Below are positions 17,970 to 26,394 of a stretch of 64,000 nt of DNA, one piece after another. Below the pieces are notes generated by a model. The model had not been told where the DNA came from, did no database searches, and worked only from the letters and a program-made list of their open reading frames with translations. The stretch spans positions 2,138,837 through 2,202,836 of the forward strand of contig NZ_LN832559.1 in assembly GCF_900005615.1 (NCBI RefSeq), in the 5' to 3' direction. This stretch comes from Paracoccus aminovorans. GTDB lineage: Bacteria > Pseudomonadota > Alphaproteobacteria > Rhodobacterales > Rhodobacteraceae. How positions within the stretch are numbered: the stretch's first letter is position 1; each line of letters starts with the position of its first letter. Both the position numbers and the translations under genes were made by a program.

Positions 17970-18725
17970 ATGGCGCAATTCGCAGCCAACCTGACCTATC
18001 TCTTCACCGAACTGCCGATGCAGCAACGTTTCGCCGCCGCGCGCAAGGCGGGTTTCGACGGGGTCGAAATCCTCTTCCCCTATGACCTGGCGGTCAAGGA
18101 ACTGAGCCAGGCCGCGCATGGCGCCGGGGTCGAATTCGTGCTGATGAACACGCCGCCGCCGAACTGGGCCGGCGGTCCGCGCGGCTTTGCCGCCGAGCCG
18201 GGCAACGAGGCGCGCTTTCGCAGCGATTTCGACCGCGCCCTGCGCTATGCCCAGGCGCTGCGGGCCCGGCATCTGCATGTCATGGCCGGCAAGGCCCAGG
18301 GCGATCAGGCGCGCCGCACCCTGATCGAGAACCTGAAATGGGCCTGCGCCCGCGCGCCCCAGGCCAGCCTGACCATCGAGCCGATGAACAAGGCCGACAT
18401 GCCGGGCTATTTCCTCGCCAGCTTCGACCAGGCGGCCGAGATCATCGCGACGGTCGGCGCACCGAACCTGGGGCTGCAATTCGACGCCTATCAGGCGCAG
18501 ATGATCCATGGCGATGCGCTGGAGGTCTGGGCGCGCCATGCCCCGCTGGTGCGCCACATCCAGATCGCCGGCTGTCCCGGCCGACACGAGCCGCGCCAGG
18601 GCGACATCGACTACGCCGCCTTTCTCCGCGCGGTCGCGGCATCGGGCTATCAAGGCTGGGTCGGGGCGGAATATACGCCGCTGACCTCGACCGAGGCCGG
18701 ACTGCGCTGGCTGCGTTCGGCCTGA
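17970..18725 (+). CDS. hydroxypyruvate isomerase family protein (Hyi-like TIM barrel)
   Basis: Probably interconverts hydroxypyruvate and tartronate semialdehyde, or acts on a related keto-sugar. The 251 residues form a xylose-isomerase-like TIM barrel. It opens NLTYLFTELPMQQRFAAARK, then GFDGVEILFPYDL, the catalytic-Glu region LTIEPMNKADMPGYFL, LGLQFDAYQAQ, IQIAGCPGRHEP and the second-Glu region WVGAEYTPL. Length and motifs match Hyi/OtnI proteins. No glyoxylate carboligase or tartronate semialdehyde reductase gene is adjacent, so the pathway is not proven by context. Confidence 0.87.
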   Translation: MAQFAANLTYLFTELPMQQRFAAARKAGFDGVEILFPYDLAVKELSQAAHGAGVEFVLMNTPPPNWAGGPRGFAAEPGNEARFRSDFDRALRYAQALRARHLHVMAGKAQGDQARRTLIENLKWACARAPQASLTIEPMNKADMPGYFLASFDQAAEIIATVGAPNLGLQFDAYQAQMIHGDALEVWARHAPLVRHIQIAGCPGRHEPRQGDIDYAAFLRAVAASGYQGWVGAEYTPLTSTEAGLRWLRSA

Positions 18726-19247
18726 CCGCGTTGGCTGCCTCGGCGGCCACGCGCCGCCCGCAGGACACCGGCGGGATCCGGCTCTATGCCTGTCGGACAC
18801 GCCGTCTCACACCAGTGTGCCAGAGATGGCCTGCGGCCTGCCCGGTCGGCTTCTGGTCCGGCTTCGATAACACCGTGTCGACGGTATCGATCCAGCCTGG
18901 CCGCCAGGACCTCGCCTTCCGCGCCTTGCGCATGCGCAGGATGAAAGCGCCGTTCATCGCTTCAATGCCTATACAGACAGCGCCCATGTGATCGACCAAG
19001 CCGAGGTCGGAATCCCGGCGACGCGAACCCCGCATCGGCCATGCGGGCGAGGGCGCGCGCCTTCCCAAGTGCCATTCTCTTTTGTGCAGAAATATCCTGC
19101 GGGGGAAGCCCGTCGGACCGCAGGGCCGACGGGCTTGGGGGCGCAAAGCCCCCATCTTCCAGCGACGGGATCCCAACGCAGCCGTGACCGCCCCAGGAGG
19201 GTCCGAACCTCAGAGGGACGATGGTGCAAAGCAATCCCACACCGCCC
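18726..19247. other. 522-base gene-free stretch with repeat elements
   Basis: Lies between the 3' ends of the isomerase gene and the aldehyde dehydrogenase gene (convergent). The first 300 bases carry only weak open frames with no recognisable product. The right part holds the repeat at 19081-19153, including a hairpin whose arms are AAGCCCGTCGG and CCGACGGGCTT (19106-19136). No RNA gene was recognised. Confidence 0.6.
19081..19153. repeat. intergenic repeat (TTTGTGCAGAAATATCCTGC family), copy 1
   Basis: TTTGTGCAGAAATATCCTGC plus GGGGG at 19081-19105, then an internal hairpin, then TTGGGGGCGCAAAGCCCCC at 19135-19153, itself a hairpin. The same two blocks, without the inserted hairpin, occur at 29195-29240. 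Confidence 0.7.
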
Positions 19248-21566
19248 TCAATAAGCGGCGCTGCCGGTCCCTGCGGGAAGCGCGCCATAAGGCAGCCAGA
19301 TCGTCTTGATCCTGCTCGCCGCGCGCAGGAATTCGCGGCCCTGCGCGGCCGGATCGCTCCAGTCGCGCGGCGGCGGCACCCAGACCGGGATCAGCGTCGC
19401 GGCCGCCGCGGCCCGGGTCGCGGCCAGCCCCTCGCCCTGCCCGGCATGCCAGATCGCCGAGACGCCGTCATGCCCGGCAAGCGCCGCCGACAGCGCATCG
19501 CGCGGGCCGGTGACGATATTGACCACGCCGCCCGGCACGTCCGAACAGGCCAGCACCTGCGCCAGGGTCAGGGCCGCCATCGGCAGGTCCTGCGAGGGCA
19601 CCGCCACCACGGAATTGCCCATGGCGATGGCCGGCAGCACCAGCGACAGGAACCCCGCCAGCGGCGCCGCGACCGGGGCGACCAGCCCCATCACGCCATG
19701 CGGCTCGGGCTGGACATGGCACAGGTGGCCGGGCTTGGCCGCGACCGTGGCGCCGTCGTATTTATCGGCGAAGCCGGCGTAGAAGAAGCAGCGGCGGATG
19801 GCGGCATCGACCTCGGCCGGGCTGGCGAAGCCGGCGAATTCGGCCCGGCGCTGCGCCAGGTTCTCGGCCAGGAAATACAGCACCTGCGCCCGGCCATGCC
19901 CGCCCAGACCCTGCCATTTCGCCAAGCTGCCCTGCGCCGCCTCGACGGCATTGCGGATGTCCTTGCGGTTGCCCAACGGAATCAGCTCCCCTTCGGCGGC
20001 ATAGCTTGCACCGCCGTCGGGCCGCTTCTGCGCGCCGCCGATATAGAGCTTGACGGTGCGATCTATCCCCGAAGCCTCGGCCGGCACGATCTCGGCTGGC
20101 AGCGGGTCGCGCTGTGCCGCGACGGGCGCGGCAAGATAGTCCAGCATGCCCTCGCGCCCGCCCTCGCGGCCATAGCCCGAATCGCGCATGCCGCCGAACG
20201 GCACCGCCGCGTCGAAGAGGTTGGCGCAATTCACCCAGACCACGCCGGCCTTGATCCGCGCCGCGAGGTCGGTCGCCACCGCCGCATTCTCGGACCAGAC
20301 CGAGGCCGCCAGACCGTAGCGGGTGTTGTTGGCCAGATCCGCCGCCTCGTCCGGGGTGCGGAAGGTGGAAAGCGTGGCGATGGGGCCGAAGATCTCCTCG
20401 ATCATGCCCGGATTGGCCGGCGCGATGTTGCGCAGATAGCCCGGCGCGATGAAACAGCCCCTGCCGGGCAGGCCGCCGACCAGTTCCGCCCCGGCGCTGA
20501 CCGCCGCGCCGAGAATGCTGAGGATGCGTTCCTTCTGCACCGGATCGACGAGGGCGCCGATGTCGGTGGACTTGTCCAGCGGCGGGCCGACGCGCAGCCG
20601 CGCCATCCGGGCGCGCAGCAAGGTCTCGAAACGCTCGGCGACCGATTCCGCGACCAGGATGCGCGAACCGGCGCAGCAGACCTGGCCCTGGTTGAACCAG
20701 ACCCCATCGACCACGCCCTCGACCGCGGCGTCCAGATCGGCATCCGCCATGACCACGAAGGGCGACTTGCCGCCCAGTTCCAGCGTCAGCGCCTTGCCCG
20801 AGCCGGCGCAGGCGCGGGCGATCTGGCGCCCGACCTCGGTCGAGCCGGTGAAGGCCAGCTTGTCGACCGGGGCCGCCACCAGCGCCTCGCCGGTGTCGCC
20901 GTCGCCGGTGACGATATTGACCACGCCCGCCGGCAGGCCGACATGGGCGCAGATATCGGCAAAGGCCAGCGCGGTCAGCGGCGTGTATTCGGCAGGCTTC
21001 AGCACCACCGTATTGCCGGCCGCCAGCGCCGGCGCCACCTTCCAGGCCAGCATCAGCAGCGGGAAATTCCACGGGATGATCTGGCCGCAGACGCCCAGGG
21101 CGCGGTGGCCGGGAAACTCGCTCTCGGCCAGTTCGGCCCAGCCGGCGTGGTGGTAGAAATGCCGCACCACCAGCGGCAGGTCGATGTCGCGGCCTTCGCG
21201 GATCGGCTTGCCGTTGTCGAGCGTTTCCAGCACCGCCAGGAATCGCTCGCGCTTCTGGATCGTGCGGGCGATGGCGTAAAGGAAGCGCGCCCGGTCGTGG
21301 CCGGGCATGGCGCCCCAACCGCGCTGCGCCCGGCGCGCGGCGCGCACGGCCTTCGCCACGTCCCGCGCGGTGCCCTGCGTGACCTGCGCCAGTTCCTCGC
21401 CGGTCGAGGGGTCGCGGCTGGCAAAGGTCTGGCCCGGCCTGGTGAAGCGGCCGGCGATGAAATGGCCGAAGGCGCCGCGGTCGCGCAGCCAGTCACGGAC
21501 GGCGGCCGAATCCTCGGGCGCGGGGCCGTATTCCATGCTTTCCATGATCTCTGTCACCTTCGGCAT
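19248..21566 (-). CDS. tandem-domain aldehyde dehydrogenase (ALDH16-like)
   Basis: A 772-residue NAD(P)-dependent aldehyde dehydrogenase with two ALDH-fold halves. The first half (about 30-500) is catalytically complete: IIPWNFPLLMLAWKVAPALA, KPAEYTPLTAL, GSTEVGRQIA, the glutamate in LTLELGGKSPFVV and the cysteine in NQGQVCCAGSR (Cys297). The second half (about 520-772) keeps the cofactor-like core (GLVAPVAAPLAGFLSLVLPA) but has no catalytic cysteine, as in ALDH16 enzymes, which were characterised from a related Rhodobacteraceae (Loktanella). It starts at ATG 21566, three bases from the deoC stop. The deoC link suggests oxidation of acetaldehyde from deoxyribose 5-phosphate (inference). Confidence 0.9.
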   Translation of the reverse strand: MPKVTEIMESMEYGPAPEDSAAVRDWLRDRGAFGHFIAGRFTRPGQTFASRDPSTGEELAQVTQGTARDVAKAVRAARRAQRGWGAMPGHDRARFLYAIARTIQKRERFLAVLETLDNGKPIREGRDIDLPLVVRHFYHHAGWAELAESEFPGHRALGVCGQIIPWNFPLLMLAWKVAPALAAGNTVVLKPAEYTPLTALAFADICAHVGLPAGVVNIVTGDGDTGEALVAAPVDKLAFTGSTEVGRQIARACAGSGKALTLELGGKSPFVVMADADLDAAVEGVVDGVWFNQGQVCCAGSRILVAESVAERFETLLRARMARLRVGPPLDKSTDIGALVDPVQKERILSILGAAVSAGAELVGGLPGRGCFIAPGYLRNIAPANPGMIEEIFGPIATLSTFRTPDEAADLANNTRYGLAASVWSENAAVATDLAARIKAGVVWVNCANLFDAAVPFGGMRDSGYGREGGREGMLDYLAAPVAAQRDPLPAEIVPAEASGIDRTVKLYIGGAQKRPDGGASYAAEGELIPLGNRKDIRNAVEAAQGSLAKWQGLGGHGRAQVLYFLAENLAQRRAEFAGFASPAEVDAAIRRCFFYAGFADKYDGATVAAKPGHLCHVQPEPHGVMGLVAPVAAPLAGFLSLVLPAIAMGNSVVAVPSQDLPMAALTLAQVLACSDVPGGVVNIVTGPRDALSAALAGHDGVSAIWHAGQGEGLAATRAAAAATLIPVWVPPPRDWSDPAAQGREFLRAASRIKTIWLPYGALPAGTGSAAY

Positions 21567-21568
21567 GT

Positions 21569-22513
21569 TCACCCCGCAGCCAGCCGGTGGGCGCTGGCAT
21601 AGCGCCCGGTCACGAAATGCGAGATCTGCCGCTCGATATCGCCCAGAAGCGAGCTGGCGCCGATGCGGAACAGGTCTGGGCGCAGCCAGTCGCGACCCAG
21701 TTCCTCGGCCATCAGCACCTGCCAGTTCAGCGCGTCCTTGGCGGTCTTCAGTCCCCCCGCCGGCTTGAACCCCACGGCAAAGCCGGTGCGGTCGCGATAG
21801 TCGCGGATCGCGCGCAGCATGACCAGAGACATCGGCAGCGTGGCGTTCACCGGCTCTTTCCCGGTCGAGGTTTTGATGAAATCCGCCCCCGCCTGCATGG
21901 CGACATGGCTTGCGCGCGCGACATTGGTCAGGGTCTTCAGCTCTCCCGTCGCCAGGATCGCCTTCATCAGCGCCGGGCCGCAAGCCTCGCGCATGGCGCA
22001 AATCTCGTCGTAAAGCGCCGCCCATTCGCCGCGCAGCGCATGGGCGCGGGAAATCACGATGTCGATCTCATCGGCGCCCTGGTCCAGCGCATAGCGGATC
22101 TCGGCCAGCCGCAGGTCCAAGGGCATCAGCCCGGCCGGAAAGCCGGTCGCGACCGAGGCCACCGGCACGCCCGTGCCCTCCAGCGCCCGCTTGGCGGCCG
22201 CCACCATGGTGGGATAGACGCAGACCGCGCCGGTGGTCAGCTGCTCGACCCCCATCAGCGCCAGGTCGCCGGCATCGACCGGCTGGCGCGCCTTGGCGCA
22301 AAGCCGGGCCACGCGGTCGGGGGTGTCGTCGCCCGCGAGCGTGGTCAGGTCGATGCAGCGCACCGCATTCAGAAGCCAGGCGGCCTGCCATTCCTTCTTG
22401 AGGCTGCGGCGCCCCGGCAGGCTGGCGGCGCGCCGCTCGGCCGCGGGGGTGTTGACGGTGACGCCCTCGAACCAGTCGAGGCGGAAGTCGGTGCCTGGGT
22501 TCCTGGTCGGCAT
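21569..22513 (-). CDS. deoC: deoxyribose-phosphate aldolase
   Basis: Cleaves 2-deoxyribose 5-phosphate to glyceraldehyde 3-phosphate and acetaldehyde in nucleoside salvage. It has 314 residues, longer than E. coli DeoC and like the larger DeoC subgroup. The Schiff-base lysine is in ADFIKTSTGKEPVNATLP; CIDLTTLAGDDTPDRV, CVYPTMV and FAVGFKPAGGLKTAKDAL are the other active-site blocks. The start ATG 22513 (MPTRNPGTDFRLDWF) lies one base after the DUF1523 stop. It is followed by the ALDH16-like gene, an arrangement that would dispose of acetaldehyde. Confidence 0.95.
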   Translation of the reverse strand: MPTRNPGTDFRLDWFEGVTVNTPAAERRAASLPGRRSLKKEWQAAWLLNAVRCIDLTTLAGDDTPDRVARLCAKARQPVDAGDLALMGVEQLTTGAVCVYPTMVAAAKRALEGTGVPVASVATGFPAGLMPLDLRLAEIRYALDQGADEIDIVISRAHALRGEWAALYDEICAMREACGPALMKAILATGELKTLTNVARASHVAMQAGADFIKTSTGKEPVNATLPMSLVMLRAIRDYRDRTGFAVGFKPAGGLKTAKDALNWQVLMAEELGRDWLRPDLFRIGASSLLGDIERQISHFVTGRYASAHRLAAG

Positions 22514-22514
22514 C

Positions 22515-23174
22515 TCAGCGACCCTTGAGCCCGTTCCACCAGCGCCGCATCCGCCCCTGCGCACGGTCGCGGGCGGCATCGGCGCGGGCGTCGAGCCGGT
22601 CCCAGGCCTGGTCGGCGGACCGCACGGCCGGGTCGATGGTGCGCTCGCGGAACTGGTTCCACATGCGCCAGATTAGGAACAGCAGCCCGCCCAGCAGCAG
22701 CAGGATGATCTGCGCCGGCCAGTTGAAGGGCTTCACGCCCGGCCCCGCCACCGGCTTGATCGAGATCGCGTTGGGATAGACCGACAGCCAGGCCACCCGC
22801 CAGCCGTATGAGGTCACGCTGACCCATTCCGGATTGGCCGAGGTCGAGCGCAGGTCGGTCGCCTGGGCATGCAGGTTCGAGCTGTCGTATTTGAAATAGG
22901 GCGGCCAGATCCAGCCGGTATCCTCGTTGCGATAGACATAGGGCTTGCCGTTCGGCCGCACCGTGTCGATGAAACGCACGTCGCGCTGGCCTGCCGCGTT
23001 CTGCACCGTGCCGGTATCGGGCGAGGCATAGAAGATGCGGTTCGCGCCGATGTCGGTCAGCCGGTTGTAGGTATTGGTGATGCGCACCGTCTGCTTCGAG
23101 GGCAGCGCGTAATCCAGGAACAGAAAGACCACGATCCCGAAGATCACCCCAAGAACGGTCAGGAACCAGCGCAT
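22515..23174 (-). CDS. DUF1523-family membrane protein
   Basis: A 219-residue protein of unknown function. One N-terminal membrane helix (WFLTVLGVIFGIVVFLFLDY) and one central helix (IILLLLGGLLFLIWRMW) bracket a soluble domain. That domain has KQTVRITNTYNR, RFIDTVRPNGKPYVYRNEDT and the aromatic GWIWPPYFKYDSSNLHAQA typical of DUF1523. The C-terminal 50 residues are a charged, probably coiled region. It is transcribed with the small membrane protein upstream (10-base gap) and deoC downstream. Confidence 0.85.
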   Translation of the reverse strand: MRWFLTVLGVIFGIVVFLFLDYALPSKQTVRITNTYNRLTDIGANRIFYASPDTGTVQNAAGQRDVRFIDTVRPNGKPYVYRNEDTGWIWPPYFKYDSSNLHAQATDLRSTSANPEWVSVTSYGWRVAWLSVYPNAISIKPVAGPGVKPFNWPAQIILLLLGGLLFLIWRMWNQFRERTIDPAVRSADQAWDRLDARADAARDRAQGRMRRWWNGLKGR

Positions 23175-23184
23175 CGGCGCCCCC

Positions 23185-23466
23185 TCAGTTGTAATTCACG
23201 ATGACCACGATCGCGACGAAGGCGACCAGCGGCAGGACCAGCACCAGAAGCGCCAGCCGCGCCCGCAGCGTCCGGCTGAAGCCGATCATGGAACGCCGCA
23301 CGAACTCGCGCCGTTCCGGGCTGGCGCCCGCCCGCTCGGGATGCCGGCGATCCCACTCCTTTTCAAGCGCCTCGCGGCGCAGGCTGCGGATATAGATCGA
23401 GATCAGGGCGTAAAAGATCAGCTCGACAACCAGCACCATGCCGATCAGGCGAAGAAAGGCGATCAT
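23185..23466 (-). CDS. small two-helix membrane protein
   Basis: A 93-residue protein from ATG 23466. It has an N-terminal helix (MIAFLRLIGMVLVVELIFYA, continuing LISIYI), a highly charged cytoplasmic loop (RREALEKEWDRRHPERAGAS), and a C-terminal helix (LALLVLVLPLVAFVAIVVIV). I recall similar proteins next to DUF1523 in Rhodobacteraceae, which suggests a shared role, but no function is recognised. It is the first gene of the minus-strand run to the ALDH16-like gene and is divergent from the M20 peptidase. Confidence 0.75.
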   Translation of the reverse strand: MIAFLRLIGMVLVVELIFYALISIYIRSLRREALEKEWDRRHPERAGASPERREFVRRSMIGFSRTLRARLALLVLVLPLVAFVAIVVIVNYN

Positions 23467-23572
23467 CGGGCAAGGCTTTCGCTGCGGCTCATGGCCCGCA
23501 TGGAAGGCCGGCACGGCGCGCATGTCAATGACCCCATTGCGACGCGGCCGGGCGCGGCCTAGCCTGCGGGCC

Positions 23573-24865
23573 ATGGACCCGCTTCGCTTGGAAATCGAGA
23601 GCCGCCGCGACGATCTGATCCGCCTGACCCAGGATCTGATCCGCATCCCGACGCTGAACCCTCCGGGCCGGCACTATCTCGACATCTGCGAATACCTGCG
23701 CGCGCGGCTGGCGCCGCAGGGCTGGGACTGCGCGCTGGTCCGCGCCAAGGGCAGCCCCGGCGACAGCGAGCCCTTTCCGCGCTGGAACCTGGTCGCCCGC
23801 CACCACGGCGCCACCCCCGGCGCCTGCGTGCATTTCAACAGCCACCACGACGTGGTCGAGGTCGGCCACGGCTGGACCCGCGACCCGTTCGGCGCCGAAA
23901 TCGACGGCGACCGCATCCATGGCCGCGGCGCCTGCGACATGAAGGGCGGCTTGGCCTCCAGCATCATCGCGGCCGAGGCCTTCGTCGCGCTCTATCCCGA
24001 CCACCCCGGCCAGATCGAGATCAGCGCCACCGCCGACGAGGAAACCGGCGGCTATGGCGGCGTCGCCTACCTGGCCGAGCACGGCGCCTTTGCCCATGTC
24101 GACCACGTCATCATCCCCGAGCCGCTGCACAAGGACCGCATCTGCCTGGGCCATCGCGGCGTCTGGTGGGCCGAGATCGAGACGCATGGCCGCATCGCCC
24201 ATGGCTCGATGCCCTTCCTGGGCGACAGCGCCATCCGCCACATGGGCGCCGTGCTCGAGGAAATGGAGCGCAGCCTGTTCCCGCTGCTGCTGACCCGGCA
24301 CAGCGCGATGCCGGTGATCCCGCAGGGCGCCCGCAGCCCGACGCTGAACATCAACGCGATCCATGGCGGCGAGCCCGACCTCGGCCCGGATTTTACGGGC
24401 CTGCCGGCAGCCTGCGTCGCCGACCGCTGCCGCATCACCATCGACCGCCGCTTCCTGATCGAAGAGGACCTGGCCGAGGTCAAGCGCGAGGTCGCGGCGC
24501 TGCTCGACGGCATCAAGGCGCAACGGCCTGGATTTTCCTACGAGATCCGCGACCTGTTCGAGGTCGTCCCCAGCATGACCGACCGCGAGGCGCCCGTCGT
24601 GCGCTCGACCGCCGCCGCCATCCGGCGGGTGCTGGGCCGCGAGGCGGGCTATGTCGTCAGCCCCGGCACCTACGACCAGAAACACATCGACCGCATCGGC
24701 AAGCTCGGGAACTGCATCGCCTACGGGCCCGGGGTGCTGGACCTGGCGCATCAGCCCGACGAATGGATCGGCGTCCAGGACATGCTGGATTCGGCGCGGG
24801 TGATGGCGCTGGTCCTCGCCGACATCCTGTTGGGGGATTCCCCCGGCCCCGCGCCTGTGGCATGA
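23573..24865 (+). CDS. M20-family metallopeptidase (ArgE/DapE type deacylase)
   Basis: A 430-residue di-zinc amidohydrolase. Metal and catalytic motifs are in order: VHFNSHHDVVEVGHGW (His, Asp), GRGACDMKGGLASSI (bridging Asp), ISATADEETGGYGG (catalytic Glu pair), VIIPEPLHKDRIC, and the dimerisation-domain GRIAHGSMPFLG. The last metal histidine is in DLAHQPDEWIGV. This is the ArgE/DapE-like group that deacylates N-acyl amino acids; the exact substrate is not deducible, and it is not in an arginine or lysine operon. It starts at ATG 23573 and is followed by the ftsB-like gene. Confidence 0.88.
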   Translation: MDPLRLEIESRRDDLIRLTQDLIRIPTLNPPGRHYLDICEYLRARLAPQGWDCALVRAKGSPGDSEPFPRWNLVARHHGATPGACVHFNSHHDVVEVGHGWTRDPFGAEIDGDRIHGRGACDMKGGLASSIIAAEAFVALYPDHPGQIEISATADEETGGYGGVAYLAEHGAFAHVDHVIIPEPLHKDRICLGHRGVWWAEIETHGRIAHGSMPFLGDSAIRHMGAVLEEMERSLFPLLLTRHSAMPVIPQGARSPTLNINAIHGGEPDLGPDFTGLPAACVADRCRITIDRRFLIEEDLAEVKREVAALLDGIKAQRPGFSYEIRDLFEVVPSMTDREAPVVRSTAAAIRRVLGREAGYVVSPGTYDQKHIDRIGKLGNCIAYGPGVLDLAHQPDEWIGVQDMLDSARVMALVLADILLGDSPGPAPVA

Positions 24866-24887
24866 TCGCCCAAAAACGCGAGCACCC

Positions 24888-25181
24888 ATGACCCAACGCC
24901 TGTCGATCAGCGCCATCATCTTCTTCGTCGTGATGATCCTCCTCGGGGTCTATTTCGCCTTCGCGGCGGTCCAGGGCCCCTCGGGCATCCTGCGCCGCGT
25001 GCAGTTGCAGGCCGAAACCCAGGACCTGATCGCCCAGCGCGACCGGCTGCAGGCCGAGGTCGACCGCATGCGCAACCTGACGCGCCGGCTGTCGGACGAC
25101 TTCCTGGACCTCGACCTGCTGGACGAACGCGCCCGCGACGTGCTGGGACTGGTGCGCGCGGACGAGGTCATCATCCGCTGA
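24888..25181 (+). CDS. septum formation initiator family protein (FtsB/DivIC-like)
   Basis: A 97-residue bitopic membrane protein of the divisome. A short cytoplasmic N-terminus precedes one membrane helix (ISAIIFFVVMILLGVYFAFA). A periplasmic coiled coil follows (LQAETQDLIAQRDRLQAEVD, then RMRNLTRRLSDDFLDLD), with the conserved LLDERARDVLGLVRADEVI end. The location just ahead of pdhA is the usual alphaproteobacterial setting of this gene. It should link FtsQ and FtsL at the septum (family knowledge). Confidence 0.9.
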   Translation: MTQRLSISAIIFFVVMILLGVYFAFAAVQGPSGILRRVQLQAETQDLIAQRDRLQAEVDRMRNLTRRLSDDFLDLDLLDERARDVLGLVRADEVIIR

Positions 25182-25191
25182 TCCCGCCGGC

Positions 25192-25218
25192 TTTTTTTCC
25201 GTTTTCCAAATACCCCTG
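25192..25218 (+). repeat. single half-element of the AAATACYC repeat (ftsB-pdhA gap)
   Basis: GCTTTTTTTCCGTTTTCCAA followed by ATACCCC, nearly identical to 8463-8489. It begins 10 bases after the ftsB-like stop, and the T-run may also help termination. Confidence 0.55.
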
Positions 25219-25328
25219 CGACCGTGCCGCCGGGCGCCGCGCCGACTTCGGCACAAGCAGCTTTTCGCATCTGCCCTCTGGACGGATGCACGAGGCCGGT
25301 TTACTTCCCCCGAAAGCTTCGCCTAAAT

Positions 25329-25346
25329 TAGTTTAACGCTGAACTA
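25329..25346. promoter_or_regulatory. inverted repeat upstream of pdhA, candidate operator
   Basis: TAGTT-N8-AACTA in an AT-rich patch 26 bases before the pdhA start, partly palindromic across the spacer as well. Its position close to the ribosome binding site (GAGGAGGA) fits a repressor site, but no regulator is identified. Confidence 0.35.
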
Positions 25347-25371
25347 TTCCTGCCCCGAGGAGGAGGCCCGC

Positions 25372-26382
25372 ATGGTCAGAAAGCCCGCAGCCAAGGAAAG
25401 CACGTCCAACGTGTCCCGAGACGAGCTGCTCAAATATTACCGCGACATGTTGCTGATCCGCCGATTCGAGGAAAAGGCCGGCCAGCTCTACGGCATGGGC
25501 CTGATCGGTGGCTTCTGCCACCTCTACATCGGGCAAGAGGCCGTGGTGGTCGGCCTGGAAGCCGCCGCCAAGGAAGGCGACAAGCGCATCACCTCCTACC
25601 GCGACCACGGCCACATGCTGGCCTGCGGCATGGAAGCCCGCGGCGTGATGGCCGAACTGACCGGCCGCAGCGGCGGCTATTCCAAGGGCAAGGGCGGCTC
25701 GATGCACATGTTCAGCCGCGAGAAGCATTTCTACGGCGGCCACGGCATCGTCGCGGCGCAGGTGCCGCTGGGCGCGGGCCTCGCCTTCGCCGACAAATAT
25801 CTCGGCAACGACAACGTGACCTTCGCCTATTTCGGCGACGGCGCCTCGAACCAGGGCCAGGTCTACGAGACCTACAACATGGCCGAACTCTGGGAGCTTC
25901 CGGTCATCTTCGTGATCGAGAACAACCAATACGCCATGGGCACCTCGATGAAGCGCTCGACCAAATCGACGACGCTCTTCGGGCGCGGCGAATCCTTCGG
26001 CATCGCGGGCGAGCAGGTCGACGGCATGGACGTGCTGGCGGTCAAGGCGGCGGGCGAAAAGGCCGTGGCGCATTGCCGCGCCGGCAAGGGCCCCTACATC
26101 CTGGAGGTGATGACCTACCGCTATCGCGGCCACTCGATGTCCGACCCGGCGAAATACCGCACGCGCGAGGAAGTGCAGAAGATGCGCGACGAACGCGACG
26201 CCATCGAACACGTCCGCGAACTGCTCCTGACCGGCAAGCATGCGAGCGAGGACGACCTCAAGGCCATCGACAAGGAAATCAAGGATATCGTGAACGACTC
26301 GGCCGAATTCGCCAAGGAAAGCCCGGAGCCCGCGCTGGACGAACTCTGGACCGATATCTACGCCGAAGAGCAAAGCGCCTGA
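25372..26382 (+). CDS. pdhA: pyruvate dehydrogenase E1 component, alpha subunit
   Basis: E1 alpha of the pyruvate dehydrogenase complex; with PdhB it decarboxylates pyruvate on thiamine diphosphate. The 336 residues include YRDMLLIRRFEEKAGQLYGM, the FCHLYIGQEAVVVGL block, YRDHGHML and the phosphorylation-loop-like GHSMSDPAKYR. The ThDP-binding GDGASNQGQ...ENNQYAMG motif (about 145-190) is intact. GAGGAGGAGGCCCGC precedes the ATG. It is the first gene of pdhA-pdhB-pdhC, each separated by 12 bases. Confidence 0.97.
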   Translation: MVRKPAAKESTSNVSRDELLKYYRDMLLIRRFEEKAGQLYGMGLIGGFCHLYIGQEAVVVGLEAAAKEGDKRITSYRDHGHMLACGMEARGVMAELTGRSGGYSKGKGGSMHMFSREKHFYGGHGIVAAQVPLGAGLAFADKYLGNDNVTFAYFGDGASNQGQVYETYNMAELWELPVIFVIENNQYAMGTSMKRSTKSTTLFGRGESFGIAGEQVDGMDVLAVKAAGEKAVAHCRAGKGPYILEVMTYRYRGHSMSDPAKYRTREEVQKMRDERDAIEHVRELLLTGKHASEDDLKAIDKEIKDIVNDSAEFAKESPEPALDELWTDIYAEEQSA

Positions 26383-26394
26383 GGGAGGGCAACC

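Noticed and set aside
18784..19176. Minus-strand open frame of 130 codons in the 18.7-19.2 kb gap
   Set aside because: It runs through the repeat element and its hairpins, has no ribosome binding site and resembles no protein family.
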